From contig NZ_BMND01000004.1 of NCBI RefSeq assembly GCF_014646275.1, forward strand, positions 335,040-399,039: 64,000 nucleotides of DNA, in the 5' to 3' direction. Of the stretch, positions 43,425 to 51,890 are shown one piece after another. The DNA is from Streptomyces kronopolitis (GTDB lineage Bacteria; Actinomycetota; Actinomycetes; Streptomycetales; Streptomycetaceae). Position numbers and translations under genes: made by a program. Positions within the stretch are counted from its first letter, which is position 1; the number at the start of each line of letters is the position of its first letter. The notes beneath the pieces are model-generated. The model searched no databases and was not told where the DNA came from. It was given only the letters and a program-made list of their open reading frames with translations.

Positions 43425-43681
43425 TCACAGCACGCCGATCATGGGGTTCTCCTCCCAGCCGTCGGCGTCCTCGAAGTAGCCCTCCATGACGCCGGAGTTG
43501 GGTACCCAGCCGCCCTGCGTTGCGATGGTCTTGCGGTCGTTTCCGGCGCGGCGGAACTCCTCGGCGGCGCCGCGGCGGGGGGAGTGGCCGGTGTGCAGGA
43601 GAGGCAGGTCGGCGCGGGCCCCGAAACGGGTGATGACGTCGCCGACGGCCTCAAGGGACAGGCCGCGGTCGCTGGAGGCGC
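43425..43681 (-). pseudogene. Tyrosine recombinase C-terminal fragment 1
   Basis: An 85-codon fragment bounded upstream by a stop codon reads LLHTGHSPRRGAAEEF (His-x-x-Arg active-site segment), TIATQGGWVPNSGVMEGYFED (nucleophile Tyr) and ends ENPMIGVL. The catalytic Arg I and all N-terminal domains are missing. It is similar to the fragment at 44953. Confidence 0.8.
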
Positions 43682-43799
43682 GTTACGAAACATCAGGGAT
43701 GGCAGACTGTGTCTCGCTGCGGGCAGATCCACCGCAGCTACTCCTGCACCCACCTGGGCGCGGGAGTTTTTCGTTTTCTGGCGGTAGCTCTCGCTGCCC

Positions 43800-44255
43800 A
43801 TGGCCCTGGTCACCTTGACCGGGGCCTTTCTCGTTCTCGGAGGTCCGGTGTTCGTCGTATCAGCGGAGCTGTTCGTTGGCTCCTTGGCCCTCATGCCGTT
43901 CGTGCTGGGCCTAGTCACGGTCGCAGTCCTGGCAGTTCTGTTGCTCTTCCTGGTCCGGCCGGTGTTGACCAAGACCCGGGACGAGGACGTGCCCGCCGCC
44001 CTCGTCGCGCTTAGCCAGATCATTGCTTCCCTATCCTGCCTCCTGCCATGGGGGAAATGGCGTCCGTCTGCTCAGGACCCTGCGGCAGCCGCGCAGCGCG
44101 AAGTAAGCGAGCCTGGACGGTCCGCTACATCGACCGCCACAATCGTCACTGAGAACTTGATGGTGGTGCGCCCGAGGGCGTCGGAGGGGACCAGCATCAC
44201 AGCGCAACTCTCTGTCGCACCACAAGATCGCGAGGGGGGAGTAGGCAGTGTCTGA
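43800..44255 (+). CDS. Membrane protein, unknown function
   Basis: The 151-residue protein has two or three hydrophobic segments in its first 65 residues (ALVTLTGAFLVLGGPVFVVSAELF and LMPFVLGLVTVAVLAVLLLFLV). A soluble tail rich in Ser/Thr/Ala follows. ATG 43800 lacks a strong ribosome site. It overlaps the next gene by 8 bases. I recognise no family; it may be a fragment of a larger membrane protein. Confidence 0.5.
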   Translation: MALVTLTGAFLVLGGPVFVVSAELFVGSLALMPFVLGLVTVAVLAVLLLFLVRPVLTKTRDEDVPAALVALSQIIASLSCLLPWGKWRPSAQDPAAAAQREVSEPGRSATSTATIVTENLMVVRPRASEGTSITAQLSVAPQDREGGVGSV

Positions 44256-44808
44256 TGTGCTGATTCGTCACTGCGCCTATTGCGGTAAGGAAATGGCGCC
44301 TTCGGGCTCCGGGCGCCCGCGTCGCTTCTGTTCATCTGCCTGCAGGCAGGCGGCATACCGCACGCGAGGCGTCAGCAAGACACCCCAGCAGACTCCGAGG
44401 CAAAGCCTGTGGCGAACCAAGCCTCGCCCATGTCGTGCTTATCCGAACCTCCCTTCGGATATGCAGACCTACCTCGTCTGCCCCTTGGTTCGTGGGCACC
44501 AGGGCCTGCATCGCGCTCTGGTAGGACCAGCAAGGCCTGGAGAAATTCCTCTGTACTGGGCAGGCTGGCAAGACGACAGCTGGGGGTGGGCAGGTGGATG
44601 GGAGAAGGCGCCTCCAGCAGCCCTCTTTAGCGCTTGCAGTCGTTGCCTTCTACCGCTTGGTCATGCAGGCAGTTGCCTGGGCACGGCGTACGTCTGGAAC
44701 GACGATGCCAGCATCCTGATGCCGGATCGCCCGCTTGACCAGATGGTGCGGACGAGACTGTCTCTTCCATCTCCAGAGATCGCGGTCCCACGGTGGCATC
44801 CCGTCTGA
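44248..44808 (+). CDS. Zinc-ribbon protein of unknown function
   Basis: This 186-residue protein opens with a treble-clef or ribbon motif: CAYCGKEM then RRFCSSACRQAAYR (Cys9/Cys12 and Cys28/Cys32). The motif is common in short actinobacterial and phage proteins. A second set of Cys occurs later (VCPLVRGHQGLH, CSRCLLPLGHAGSC), where the CPL..GH pattern repeats twice. GTG 44248 has GGGGGGAG upstream and overlaps the preceding stop. The double Cys-His pattern may bind two zincs; nucleic-acid or protein binding is inferred. Confidence 0.6.
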   Translation: MSDVLIRHCAYCGKEMAPSGSGRPRRFCSSACRQAAYRTRGVSKTPQQTPRQSLWRTKPRPCRAYPNLPSDMQTYLVCPLVRGHQGLHRALVGPARPGEIPLYWAGWQDDSWGWAGGWEKAPPAALFSACSRCLLPLGHAGSCLGTAYVWNDDASILMPDRPLDQMVRTRLSLPSPEIAVPRWHPV

Positions 44809-44952
44809 GGCTCGACCGCAAATAACCGCATCGTCCGCGGAGAGGCACCCGCCAGACCGCCCCGGAGAGCCGCCAGGCCCTCCGGCGCGTCTCCGACCGG
44901 CCGATGGCCAGACCGACGCTCTGTTGGCATAGCGCTGGGGTGAGCACGCCCT

Positions 44953-45180
44953 CTACAGCGCGCCGATCAGGGCGTTGTCCTCCCACTGGTCGACGACTTC
45001 GAGGTATCCGGCGAGCACCTTGGAGTGCGCGGCCCATCCGCCCTGTTTGGCGATGACGATCTGGTCGTGGCCCTTGAGTCGGGAGGAGGTGGCGAGTCCG
45101 CGGCGGGGTGAGTGTCCGGTGAAGCGGATTTTTTCGATCCCGGCGCGTTCGCCGGCACGGGTGATCTCGCCACCAGGCGA
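44953..45180 (-). pseudogene. Tyrosine recombinase C-terminal fragment 2
   Basis: It reads IRFTGHSPRRGLATSS (His-x-x-Arg), IVIAKQGGWAAHSKVLAGYLE (nucleophile Tyr) and ends DNALIGAL. Homology stops near 45180 and the open frame then runs into the duplicated tRNA, so no N-terminal domain or Arg I exists. It lies about 110 bases from attR, where an intact integrase gene is expected, and is probably the remnant of the integrase that created the island. Confidence 0.82.
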
Positions 45181-45290
45181 GCGTCCGCCAGCAGCACTGT
45201 GGGCCAGGTGCGGGCCAGCTGTGACCGGTTGGTCCTCCCCAGATCGATAGCCGCAGGTCAGGCCGCTGATGGCCCCCGTAGTCGGAACGC

Positions 45291-45413
45291 TCTTGAAAAC
45301 TGTCGTGGGGTAACCCCTCACCGTGGGTTCAAATCCCACAGCCTCCGCAGCGCGGTAGATGGAACGGCCCCTGACCGGGGGAATCCGGGCGGGGGCCGTT
45401 TTATGTCCTGGCG
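45291..45413 (+). repeat. attR of the tRNA-Ser island (partial tRNA copy)
   Basis: This copy of the tRNA-Ser 3' half plus terminator is identical over 91 bases to 36841-36931 and then carries one deletion and one substitution. The 5' half of the tRNA is absent, so it is not a working tRNA gene. Confidence 0.93.
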
Positions 45414-45723
45414 ACCGATGATTCGTGGCTGACCGTGCGTGGCTGCGTTTGGCCGCCCTGTCTGGCACGGCGCTGGCATGCACGCGGGCGGGATGACCCG
45501 GGGCCGGACAGCTGCCGGGTGCCCTCCGTCGGTGGGGAGCAGGGCGGGGTCCACTTCTGAGTTTTGCGATCTGCTCGGCCTTGGTAGGGCCCGGCGCTAT
45601 CGTTTCCGGCTTCGCGGTTGCGTCAGGGGGCTCGTGGGCCGTGCGGCATGCCCTCGGAAAATGGGTCGTGCTTGTGGGTGAGGTTTTGTAGCGTCAGGGG
45701 ACCACTGAACTGGGGGGATTTTC
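45414..45723. other. Intergenic, nothing supported
   Basis: About 310 bases between attR and the secreted-protein gene. Small open frames lack start signals and bias. Confidence 0.4.
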
Positions 45724-46149
45724 ATGATTCATCGTGTCTCGCTGGCTGCTGCGGCGTGTGCGGCTGTTGGGCTCTCGCTGCTTACTGTTCCGGCTCATGC
45801 GGCTGGGGCCGAGGCGTCGACCACCAAGGTGTCGCAGAAGGTGGCTTCGGGGTCGGACCATGTCAAGTGCACCAGCATGAGCAACGGACAGCTCTGCATC
45901 GTCATGAACAGCCGGCCGCAGTCCATCGACGTCCTGTACACCAAGAAGGACGGCTCGAACATCAAGGCGCAGCTCGGTTACCGCATGAACGGTTCGTCGT
46001 CGTACGACAGGCTGGAGACCATCAGCAAGGGTGACCGGGCTACCAGCACCTGGACGATGAGCTGGCCCTGCAACAAGGCCGTTGGCCTGATCAAGGTCCA
46101 GGGGCAGGGGACCTTCGAGACCCCGTCGGCGACGTTCCCGGGCTGCTGA
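45724..46149 (+). CDS. Small secreted protein
   Basis: The 141-residue protein has a signal peptide MIHRVSLAAAACAAVGLSLLTVPAHAAGA. The mature domain of about 112 residues has four Cys (KCTSMSNGQLC, WPCNKA, FPGC). It alternates polar and hydrophobic residues as in a beta-sandwich. ATG 45724 has GGGGGGAT upstream. A strong terminator follows 24 bases after the stop, so it is a single-gene transcript. No family recognised. Confidence 0.72.
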   Translation: MIHRVSLAAAACAAVGLSLLTVPAHAAGAEASTTKVSQKVASGSDHVKCTSMSNGQLCIVMNSRPQSIDVLYTKKDGSNIKAQLGYRMNGSSSYDRLETISKGDRATSTWTMSWPCNKAVGLIKVQGQGTFETPSATFPGC

Positions 46150-46172
46150 GGGGTAGCAGCGCAGGACAACGA

Positions 46173-46199
46173 GGGGCCCGCTATGGAGCGGGCCCCTTT
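46173..46199 (+). terminator. Intrinsic terminator
   Basis: GGGGCCCGCT (46173-46182), 4-base loop ATGG, AGCGGGCCCC (46187-46196), then TTT. Confidence 0.88.
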
Positions 46200-46352
46200 C
46201 GCATGGTCAGGGGGCCGCGGAGGGTGCCGGCTCCTGCTCGCATGCGTATTAGTGGGGTGTTAGTGGCGTGGCAGTGGGGCGGTAACGGGCCTGTTCAGAG
46301 TGGGGGTTGTACTGAGGCGATCACGACATCAACTTCCCCTGGGGGACCCGAA

Positions 46353-47087
46353 ATGAGCTTCAGCGCCACTGCCCGCACCACCACCCGTCGTCGCGCTGTG
46401 CGCGTTGCTGCCGCGGTCCTGGTCGCGACGGCCGGACTCAGCCTGACCGCGTGTTCCGGTGCGGACGCCACGAGCGCGAAGGCTGCGGGGAGCGTGGGCG
46501 CGAGTGCTGCCGCCGAACCCTCCGGGGCCGGCTCCTCTGCCGCAGTGCCGGGTGCCGATGCTCAGTCGGACAACGCGAAGTCGGACAAGGCGAAGGCGGG
46601 CAACGCGAAGTCGGGGTCCGGTGGCGGTGCCTCGTCCCGTGTCGGCTCCGGGAGCGGTGCGGCGAAGGGTGGGGGGACGGGCAAGTTCTGCCGCACGAGT
46701 GAGCTGAACATCGAGGCTGTGGACAGCTCGCCCGATTCGGGCACCGGTGACGTGACCGTTCAGATGACGAACACGGGCGGGCGGACCTGCTCGGCGACGG
46801 GGTTCGCGGGCGTCGATCTGAAGGATGCCGATGGCACTTCCGCCCCCGTCCACCGGGGCCACGAGCAGCCTCGGATCACCGACCTGAAGCCCGGTGACAC
46901 CGCCACCTTCAGCATCTCGTACAAGGTCGACTCCAGCGGCGACAGCCTCGCGAGCCCGACCAACATCATCGTGACCCCGCCGAACGAGACCCACAGCGTT
47001 TCTCTGAAGTGGCCCGCGGAGGCGCTGAAGCTGGCGGGCCCGTACGACGCAAAGATCCAGGTCCATCCGGTCGGTATCGCCAACTGA
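46353..47087 (+). CDS. DUF4232-type lipoprotein
   Basis: This 244-residue lipoprotein has signal RRRAVRVAAAVLVATAGLSLTAC with lipobox LTAC. A long disordered Ala/Gly/Ser/Lys linker (about 33-110, with repeats of SDNAK/SDKAK/GNAK) follows. A C-terminal DUF4232 domain then has KFCRTSELNIEAV, TVQMTNTGGRTCSATGFAGVDL and TATFSISYKVDS, and a Cys pair that should form a disulfide. ATG 46353 has GGGGGA upstream. It is surface-exposed and its function is unknown. Confidence 0.82.
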   Translation: MSFSATARTTTRRRAVRVAAAVLVATAGLSLTACSGADATSAKAAGSVGASAAAEPSGAGSSAAVPGADAQSDNAKSDKAKAGNAKSGSGGGASSRVGSGSGAAKGGGTGKFCRTSELNIEAVDSSPDSGTGDVTVQMTNTGGRTCSATGFAGVDLKDADGTSAPVHRGHEQPRITDLKPGDTATFSISYKVDSSGDSLASPTNIIVTPPNETHSVSLKWPAEALKLAGPYDAKIQVHPVGIAN

Positions 47088-47131
47088 GTGTTGTGGAGAC
47101 CCGATCGCGCCAGGAGTACCGGAGTTCGGGT

Positions 47132-48076
47132 TCAGGCAGTCCAATGGCGAGCGTAGAGGGTGCGGGCTTCGTGGAGGTTGGTGGTGGTGTTCTCCTCGAC
47201 TGCGTCGAACGTGGGGGCGTAGGGGTGGCCGCTGTGTGCCCAGAGGAGGTGTACCAGGGCGTAGGCCGCGAGGAACAGGTAGTGCGGGTGTGTATAGGTT
47301 TTGATGCTCGCGGCACTGCTGTAGAAGGGGGAAAAGGACTCCCCGTGGTAGCGCTCGTTCCGGGATGTGTAGAGGAGCCCGCTCAGGAGGATGCGGAGTC
47401 GGGCGGGGAACGACAGGGTGACCTGAGTTCCTGCGATGTCGAGGGTTTCTCCGGTCAGGGCTCGACGGAGAAGAGCGGCCCCGCGGCGAGCGGTGTCGAA
47501 ATCCGGCGCGGCATACTTTTTCTCGACGAGGGCCAGGAAGGCTGCGATCTCGGCCGGCAGGGTGTCTCCGCGACCGTAGCTGTTTGACAGCCTCTGCAGG
47601 GCACGGCTGCTGCTTTCGGCTGGTTCCCGAGTGATGAGTCGTTTGAAGAGATACCCACAGGTCTGGCTGGGGATGTTGGCGAGCAGCGCTTCCGTGACCG
47701 AGTGGGAAAGTCTTGGGTCGGCGCTCAAGAGTCCCAATGCGTCTGTGATGTTCGGTCCTCTGCCAGGGCGGGCCGGCAGCCACGCGTGAGCGCTCTTTTC
47801 GAGTACCTTCCACGTCGAGTCGAAGGCGATGTCGGGACGCCGGGGCAAGGCATCGAGGGCTTCCAGCAGAAAGGAGACCTGTGTGTTGTACCAGAGGTCA
47901 TCCGAATACGTAAGCGGGAGCGGGATGAAGAAGCGGGAGCCCGCGCTTGCTACTCGTTCCGCGAACTGGTCCTCGATGAGCAGGCGTTGGCGCTCTGCCA
48001 AGATCCCGGTTCGGCTCCACGCGGCGATGATGTCGATGCGCTCGCGCCGTTGTTTGGATCGCTTCTGGGAGTCCAT
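47132..48076 (-). CDS. Uncharacterised helical protein with HEPN-like motif
   Basis: The 314-residue protein is mostly helical with no signal peptide. Near the C-terminus RNERYHG (R239-x4-H244) is followed by hydrophobic helices (YLFLAAYALVHLLWAH), the pattern of HEPN RNase domains such as those of the ApeA type. ATG 48076 with AGGGG upstream is preferred to GTG 48097, whose GAGGA is too close. Neighbours give no partner antitoxin or nucleotidyltransferase. HEPN assignment is tentative. Confidence 0.5.
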   Translation of the reverse strand: MDSQKRSKQRRERIDIIAAWSRTGILAERQRLLIEDQFAERVASAGSRFFIPLPLTYSDDLWYNTQVSFLLEALDALPRRPDIAFDSTWKVLEKSAHAWLPARPGRGPNITDALGLLSADPRLSHSVTEALLANIPSQTCGYLFKRLITREPAESSSRALQRLSNSYGRGDTLPAEIAAFLALVEKKYAAPDFDTARRGAALLRRALTGETLDIAGTQVTLSFPARLRILLSGLLYTSRNERYHGESFSPFYSSAASIKTYTHPHYLFLAAYALVHLLWAHSGHPYAPTFDAVEENTTTNLHEARTLYARHWTA

Positions 48077-48476
48077 CGGGCCGTTCCCCTCTGCCACTCC
48101 TCTGAGGTAGAGGAGTGCGCTGCCACCGATGTTTGACGATATCTCAGCTCATCGGACCGCAACTGGGAAACGGCCAGGGTTGGGGGAAGGGGGAGGCCCC
48201 GGGCTTGCGGGACGGCCAACCTCGGTTCCGGGGCTCGGTCGGCTGCACGCGTCGGGTCGGCCCATGACGGCGCTGCGGATTGGTTAGGGGAGAGTGTCCC
48301 TCGGTAGCTGCAATTGAAGGTCTTTTTTGAATTTCCTGTTCGTGCGGTGACTCTTTGATTTCTTGGGTGGTTCGTGCGTTGTTTGGGTGGGTGAATTTGG
48401 CGATAGTTAGGGTGGCTGTGTAGGTGGGCTGGAGAATGGGTTGTTAGTGGCGGGTATTGTTGTTGGGGTCCGGGTG
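48077..48476. other. Intergenic, locally AT-richer, nothing definite
   Basis: About 400 bases; the middle part (48310-48420) is T-rich and less GC-rich than its surroundings. It probably holds the promoters for both flanking genes. No RNA or gene is supported. Confidence 0.35.
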
Positions 48477-49025
48477 ATGAGTGGTGTGTGGGAAGTGGGT
48501 GTGGTCGGCGTGGGTGAGTATGGGGTGGGGGACGTGGTGGTGCGGCGGGCTGTGGGGCGGGATGGGCGGGGGCTTACTCGGTTGGTGCGGGGGTCGCGGG
48601 CATATCAGGGGAAGTACGCGGCGATGGTTGAGGGGTATCGGGTGGGGGCGGATTATATTGAGGCGCATCGGGTTTTTGCGGCGGTGGAAGGGGGCGGCCC
48701 TGCTGGGGGTGGTTCCCGGGGTGAGCAGGGGGAAGCGGGGCGGGTTCTGGGGTTTTATTCGTTGGTGGTGGAGGCGGGTGAGTTGGATTTGATGTTTGTG
48801 GCGGATCGGGCGCAGGGGCGGGGGATAGGGAGGATGCTGGTCGAGCATATGAAGGGGGAGGCGCGGCGGCTCGGGGTGGAGCGGGTGCGGGTGGTTTCGC
48901 ATCCGCCTGCTGAGGGGTTTTATCGGAGTGTGGGTGCTCGGCAGGTCGGGGTGGTGTGGGCGAATCCGCCGGTGGTGAGGTGGGATCGGCCGGAGTTTGA
49001 GATTGTGACGGCGGGGAGTGCGTAA
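48477..49025 (+). CDS. GNAT-family N-acetyltransferase
   Basis: The 182-residue enzyme has the acetyl-CoA loop RAQGRGIGRMLVEHM, the preceding beta-strand LDLMFVAD, and the following GVERVRVVSHPPAEGFYRSVGAR, which fit GNAT motifs A and B. The acceptor is unknown. Codon use is odd: codons end in G far more than C and T is frequent (gat tat att), unlike most genes here. ATG 48477 is chosen over TTG 48441. It lies 41 bases upstream of a methyltransferase gene. Confidence 0.8.
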   Translation: MSGVWEVGVVGVGEYGVGDVVVRRAVGRDGRGLTRLVRGSRAYQGKYAAMVEGYRVGADYIEAHRVFAAVEGGGPAGGGSRGEQGEAGRVLGFYSLVVEAGELDLMFVADRAQGRGIGRMLVEHMKGEARRLGVERVRVVSHPPAEGFYRSVGARQVGVVWANPPVVRWDRPEFEIVTAGSA

Positions 49026-49066
49026 AACGGTTGGCGTGGGGGGACGGTCGCGGCAATCGTGGGGGT

Positions 49067-49837
49067 ATGACGCGATCGTTTGAGGAACTGGTGGCCGAGG
49101 CGGAGGCCGTGTCGGTCGAGGGGTGGGATTTCTCGTGGCTGGACGGGAAGGCCACCGAGGAGCGGCCCTCTTGGGGGTATCAGCGGGGGATGGGGGAGCG
49201 GCTGGCGCGGGCGTCGGCCGCCTTGGATGTGCAGACCGGTGGTGGGGAGGTGCTCGCCGGGGCGGCGACGTTGCCGCCGGTGATGGTGGCGACGGAGTCC
49301 TGGCCGCCGAATGTCGCGAAGGCCACCGCGCTGCTGCATCCGCGCGGCGCGGTGGTGGTGGCCGATGCGGACGAGCCGCCGCTGCCGTTCGGTGATGCGG
49401 CGTTCGACCTGGTGACGAGCCGTCATCCGGTGACCGTGTGGTGGGCGGAGATCGCCCGGGTGCTGCGGCCCGGGGGTGTCTACTTCTCCCAACAGGTCGG
49501 GCCGGCCAGCGTGTTCGAGCTGGTCGAGTACTTTCTGGGGCCGCAGCCGGAGCACGTACGGCGGGCCCGGCATCCCGAGGATGCGCGTCGGGCGGCGGAG
49601 GCGGCGGGGCTCCAGGTCGTCGATCTGCGGGTGGAGTCGTTGCGGACCGAGTTCCTCGATATCGGGGCGGTCGTCTACTTCCTGCGGAAGGTGGTGTGGA
49701 TGGTGCCCGGGTTCACGGTGGAGCGCTATCGCGAACGGCTACGGGAGTTGGACGAGTTGATCCGTCGCGAGGGGGCGTTCGTGGCGCGGACGACCCGGTT
49801 CCTGATGGAGGCGCGTAAGGCATCCCCTTCGGTGTAA
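49067..49837 (+). CDS. Class I SAM-dependent methyltransferase
   Basis: The 256-residue protein opens TRSFEELVAEAEAVSVEGWDFSWLDGKATEERPSWGY-like sequence known from actinobacterial methyltransferases. The Rossmann motif I is degenerate, read as LDVQTGGGEVLAGAA. VVVADADEPPLPFGDAAFDLVTSRHPV gives motifs II-III, and EIARVLRPGGVYFSQQVG motif IV/V. Substrate unknown. ATG 49067. It is convergent with the primase/polymerase-domain gene, 4 bases away. Confidence 0.85.
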   Translation: MTRSFEELVAEAEAVSVEGWDFSWLDGKATEERPSWGYQRGMGERLARASAALDVQTGGGEVLAGAATLPPVMVATESWPPNVAKATALLHPRGAVVVADADEPPLPFGDAAFDLVTSRHPVTVWWAEIARVLRPGGVYFSQQVGPASVFELVEYFLGPQPEHVRRARHPEDARRAAEAAGLQVVDLRVESLRTEFLDIGAVVYFLRKVVWMVPGFTVERYRERLRELDELIRREGAFVARTTRFLMEARKASPSV

Positions 49838-49841
49838 GGCA

Positions 49842-51068
49842 TCACCTTCGGTGTGGGGGTGTAGCGCGAGCTGCGGAGGTGAGGGTGGCGCGGGCCTCGT
49901 GGGCGGAGAGGCCGGTGGCGCGGGCGGCCTCCGTCAGGCGGGCGGTGAGTTCCTGGCCGAGGCCGGATTCGTAGGCGCGGCGGGCGGCCCAGAAGAGGCG
50001 GGCGTTGCGCTGGCCGTCCGGGGAGGTGCGGACGAAGCGTACGAGGGCCGCGGCGTGCTGGGGCGGGACGCCCGGTGGGGGCTCCCGGTGCGCGGGCGGC
50101 GGCGGGGAGGTGAGGAGGGCGAGCAGGGGGCCCGGCAGGGGGGCGGGGCGGCGTGGGGTGTGCGGGGCGTGGGTGTACCGCCCGTGGGTGGTGAGCGAGC
50201 CGGGGCCGACCAGGTAGCCGCCGGTGCCGCGGATGTCGATGCCCGGGGCGAGCCGGCCGGCCGAATTCGGTACGGGTGGGGTCGGTGGGCCGGTGAACCA
50301 GAGGTGGCGGCCGCCGCTGGGGGTGCGGACCGTGACGGTCGGCGGGATCGGGACGTCGTGCTGTTCGGCGAGGAAGCGCAGGGCGGTCAGGCCGTCGGCG
50401 CCGTTCTTGGTGTCGAGGTCGACGCCGATGAGGTGGTGCGGGGGCCGTCCGCAGGCGATGCCGTAGGCGGTGGACCAGGGCGCGGCGGCGAACATCCGGC
50501 GGATGGTGAGCGGGTCGGTGCTGGCGTCATGGACGCCGTGCCCGAGCCGGCCGCACTCGCCGCGGCACGGCGGGACCTCGGGATGCCCGCGGTGCGGGGA
50601 GCGTAGGGCGGGGAGCTTGTTGCGGGTCAGCGGGATGACCGGGTAGCCGCCGGAGGCGGCGTGGAGCGCTTCGGTGAGCGCGGTGGCGTGCGGATCAGGG
50701 GGGTCGGTGGGCGCCGCCTCCGGGGGATCCAGGGGATCCAGGGAATTCGAGGGATTCGGGTGCTCGGAGCTGCTGGGGGTGGGGGTGGCGGCCGTAGGTG
50801 GGTGCGCTGCGGGTGCGGTGGCGGGACGGTGGGTGGGGCGGGGCTCCGGCCGGGTGTCGGAGGGCGGCGGAGCGAGGGGTGAGAGGGGGCGCGGTGGGTC
50901 GGTCCGCGGGGCAGGCGGCGGTTCGGCCCGGCGGTCGGGCCGCCGATCAGTCCGTCGGTCGGGCCGCGGGTCGGGCGGGTGGTCGGGCCGTGGGTCAGGT
51001 CCGTGATCGGGCCGCAGGTCGGGCCGGTGGTCGGTCGGTGTTCCGGTATGGCGTCGGTGCATGGCCAT
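49842..51068 (-). CDS. Bifunctional DNA primase/polymerase-domain protein with RPD-repeat N-terminus
   Basis: The 408-residue protein has an N-terminal disordered segment (about 1-130) of RPD/RPDH/RPDR repeats and Pro/Thr-rich sequence. A prim-pol domain (about 135-330) follows with GYPVIPLTRNKLPAL, the catalytic LIGVDLDTKNGADG (D-x-D) and VRTPSGGRHLWFTGP (His), all typical. A C-terminal helical module (RNARLFWAARRAYESGL) matches the PriCT-like part. Unlike the protein at 30136, the catalytic DLD is intact. Start ATG 51068 or 51062. No helicase gene adjoins, so it may be a chromosomal relic of a plasmid or phage replicase. Confidence 0.82.
   Translation of the reverse strand: MAMHRRHTGTPTDHRPDLRPDHGPDPRPDHPPDPRPDRRTDRRPDRRAEPPPAPRTDPPRPLSPLAPPPSDTRPEPRPTHRPATAPAAHPPTAATPTPSSSEHPNPSNSLDPLDPPEAAPTDPPDPHATALTEALHAASGGYPVIPLTRNKLPALRSPHRGHPEVPPCRGECGRLGHGVHDASTDPLTIRRMFAAAPWSTAYGIACGRPPHHLIGVDLDTKNGADGLTALRFLAEQHDVPIPPTVTVRTPSGGRHLWFTGPPTPPVPNSAGRLAPGIDIRGTGGYLVGPGSLTTHGRYTHAPHTPRRPAPLPGPLLALLTSPPPPAHREPPPGVPPQHAAALVRFVRTSPDGQRNARLFWAARRAYESGLGQELTARLTEAARATGLSAHEARATLTSAARATPPHRR
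50921..51040. repeat. Degenerate tandem repeat coding for RPD/RPDH units
   Basis: About ten imperfect 12-16-base units containing GGTCGGGCCG lie in the N-terminal codons of the prim-pol gene. They encode Arg-Pro-Asp-(Arg/His/Leu) repeats. Confidence 0.7.
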
Positions 51069-51584
51069 GGAGCTATGTTCGTACGAATGTTCGACGAAGG
51101 GAAGGGGGTGTGGAGGGAGCGGAGGTGCGCGCCGGGGGCTCGCGGCGGGTGGGGGTGTGGGTCGTGGGGCTGGAGGTGTGCGGTGTGGCGGGGCTCCTGG
51201 TGGGGTCTGTCGACGTCGAGGGGTGTGCGCGGGCGATCGCGGGAGGCGTCGGGGGTTTATTCGGCGGTGCTCATGCTTGCGGGGGAATCGGGGGCCTGCG
51301 ACGGGTTCGCCGTGGATTCGTGGGCAAGCCTGAGTGCGCGACGTCGAGGAAAGCATCGTGGCGGTCGGCCAACTGCCCGGTGGTGAAAGGAAGTTCCGCG
51401 CGGTGGGGGAGTTCCGCGCAGTGTGGGACCGGAGTGAGTGAGCGTCGCAAGTGCAGGCGCACACGCAAGTACAAGCACACACGCAGTCGTATGTCAGAGC
51501 TGTAGATCAGACCCCCGCGCAGAAGGGCCGCGCCGGATGCCGGCGCGGTGGATCCAGAAGTCGTGTTCCGTAGGAGGAATAGAC
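51069..51584. other. Intergenic, nothing supported
   Basis: About 515 bases between divergent genes. Open frames on both strands lack start signals and families. The last 30 bases hold the GGAGGAAT ribosome site of the next gene. Confidence 0.4.
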
Positions 51585-51890
51585 ATGGCAAGCATCCGTA
51601 CCGCCCGTGTTCTCGCCGTTGCCGCCGCACTGCCGCTCGCGGCCGCGCTCTGCACCGGCGTGGCGCAGGCCGACAACGGCGGCTTTGCGACCGGCGGGTC
51701 GAGTTCGGCGGCGACGAGCCAGGCGGGGAGCGGTGTCGGCGGCACCAACCTCGGCAATTCGACGACCGGCCAGCAGGTCGCCAACGGGGCCGGCGCCTCC
51801 AACCAGAACAACACCGCGAGCGTGAACGGCTCCGGCCCCACGCGTATCGACCAGAGCAACGCCACCGTCACGTTCACCAAGCTCTGGTGA
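51585..51890 (+). CDS. Small secreted Gly/Ser/Asn-rich protein
   Basis: The 101-residue protein has signal MASIRTARVLAVAAALPLAAALCTGVAQA. The 74-residue mature part (DNGGFATGGSS..., NLGNSTTGQQVANGAGASNQNN, ending NATVTFTKLW) is Cys-free and low in charge. Its Asn/Gln/Gly-rich repeats (NxxxGxxVANGxGxSNQN) resemble self-assembling or adhesive surface proteins, but not chaplins or rodlins. ATG 51585 has a perfect GGAGGAAT site. Confidence 0.7.
   Translation: MASIRTARVLAVAAALPLAAALCTGVAQADNGGFATGGSSSAATSQAGSGVGGTNLGNSTTGQQVANGAGASNQNNTASVNGSGPTRIDQSNATVTFTKLW

Larger units (their letters stand above)
36841..45413. mobile_element. Decayed integrative island in tRNA-Ser, about 8.5 kb
   Basis: The island is bounded by a 91-bp perfect (about 124-bp near-perfect) direct repeat of the tRNA-Ser 3' half. 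It contains two separate C-terminal fragments of tyrosine recombinases and one frameshifted serine-recombinase remnant, but no intact integrase, replication or transfer gene. It is therefore immobile by itself. Cargo genes look intact: radical SAM, CYTH, XRE-TPR, NUDIX, a HEPN-like protein and several small proteins. Two integrase tails ending at different points suggest at least two insertion events. Confidence 0.88.

Noticed and set aside
45291..45413. Second tRNA-Ser
   Set aside because: Only the 3' half from the anticodon stem onward is present; it is an attachment-site copy.
51585..51890. Chaplin or rodlin
   Set aside because: No chaplin domain, Cys pair or rodlin pattern; only a general Gly/Asn-rich secreted protein is supported.
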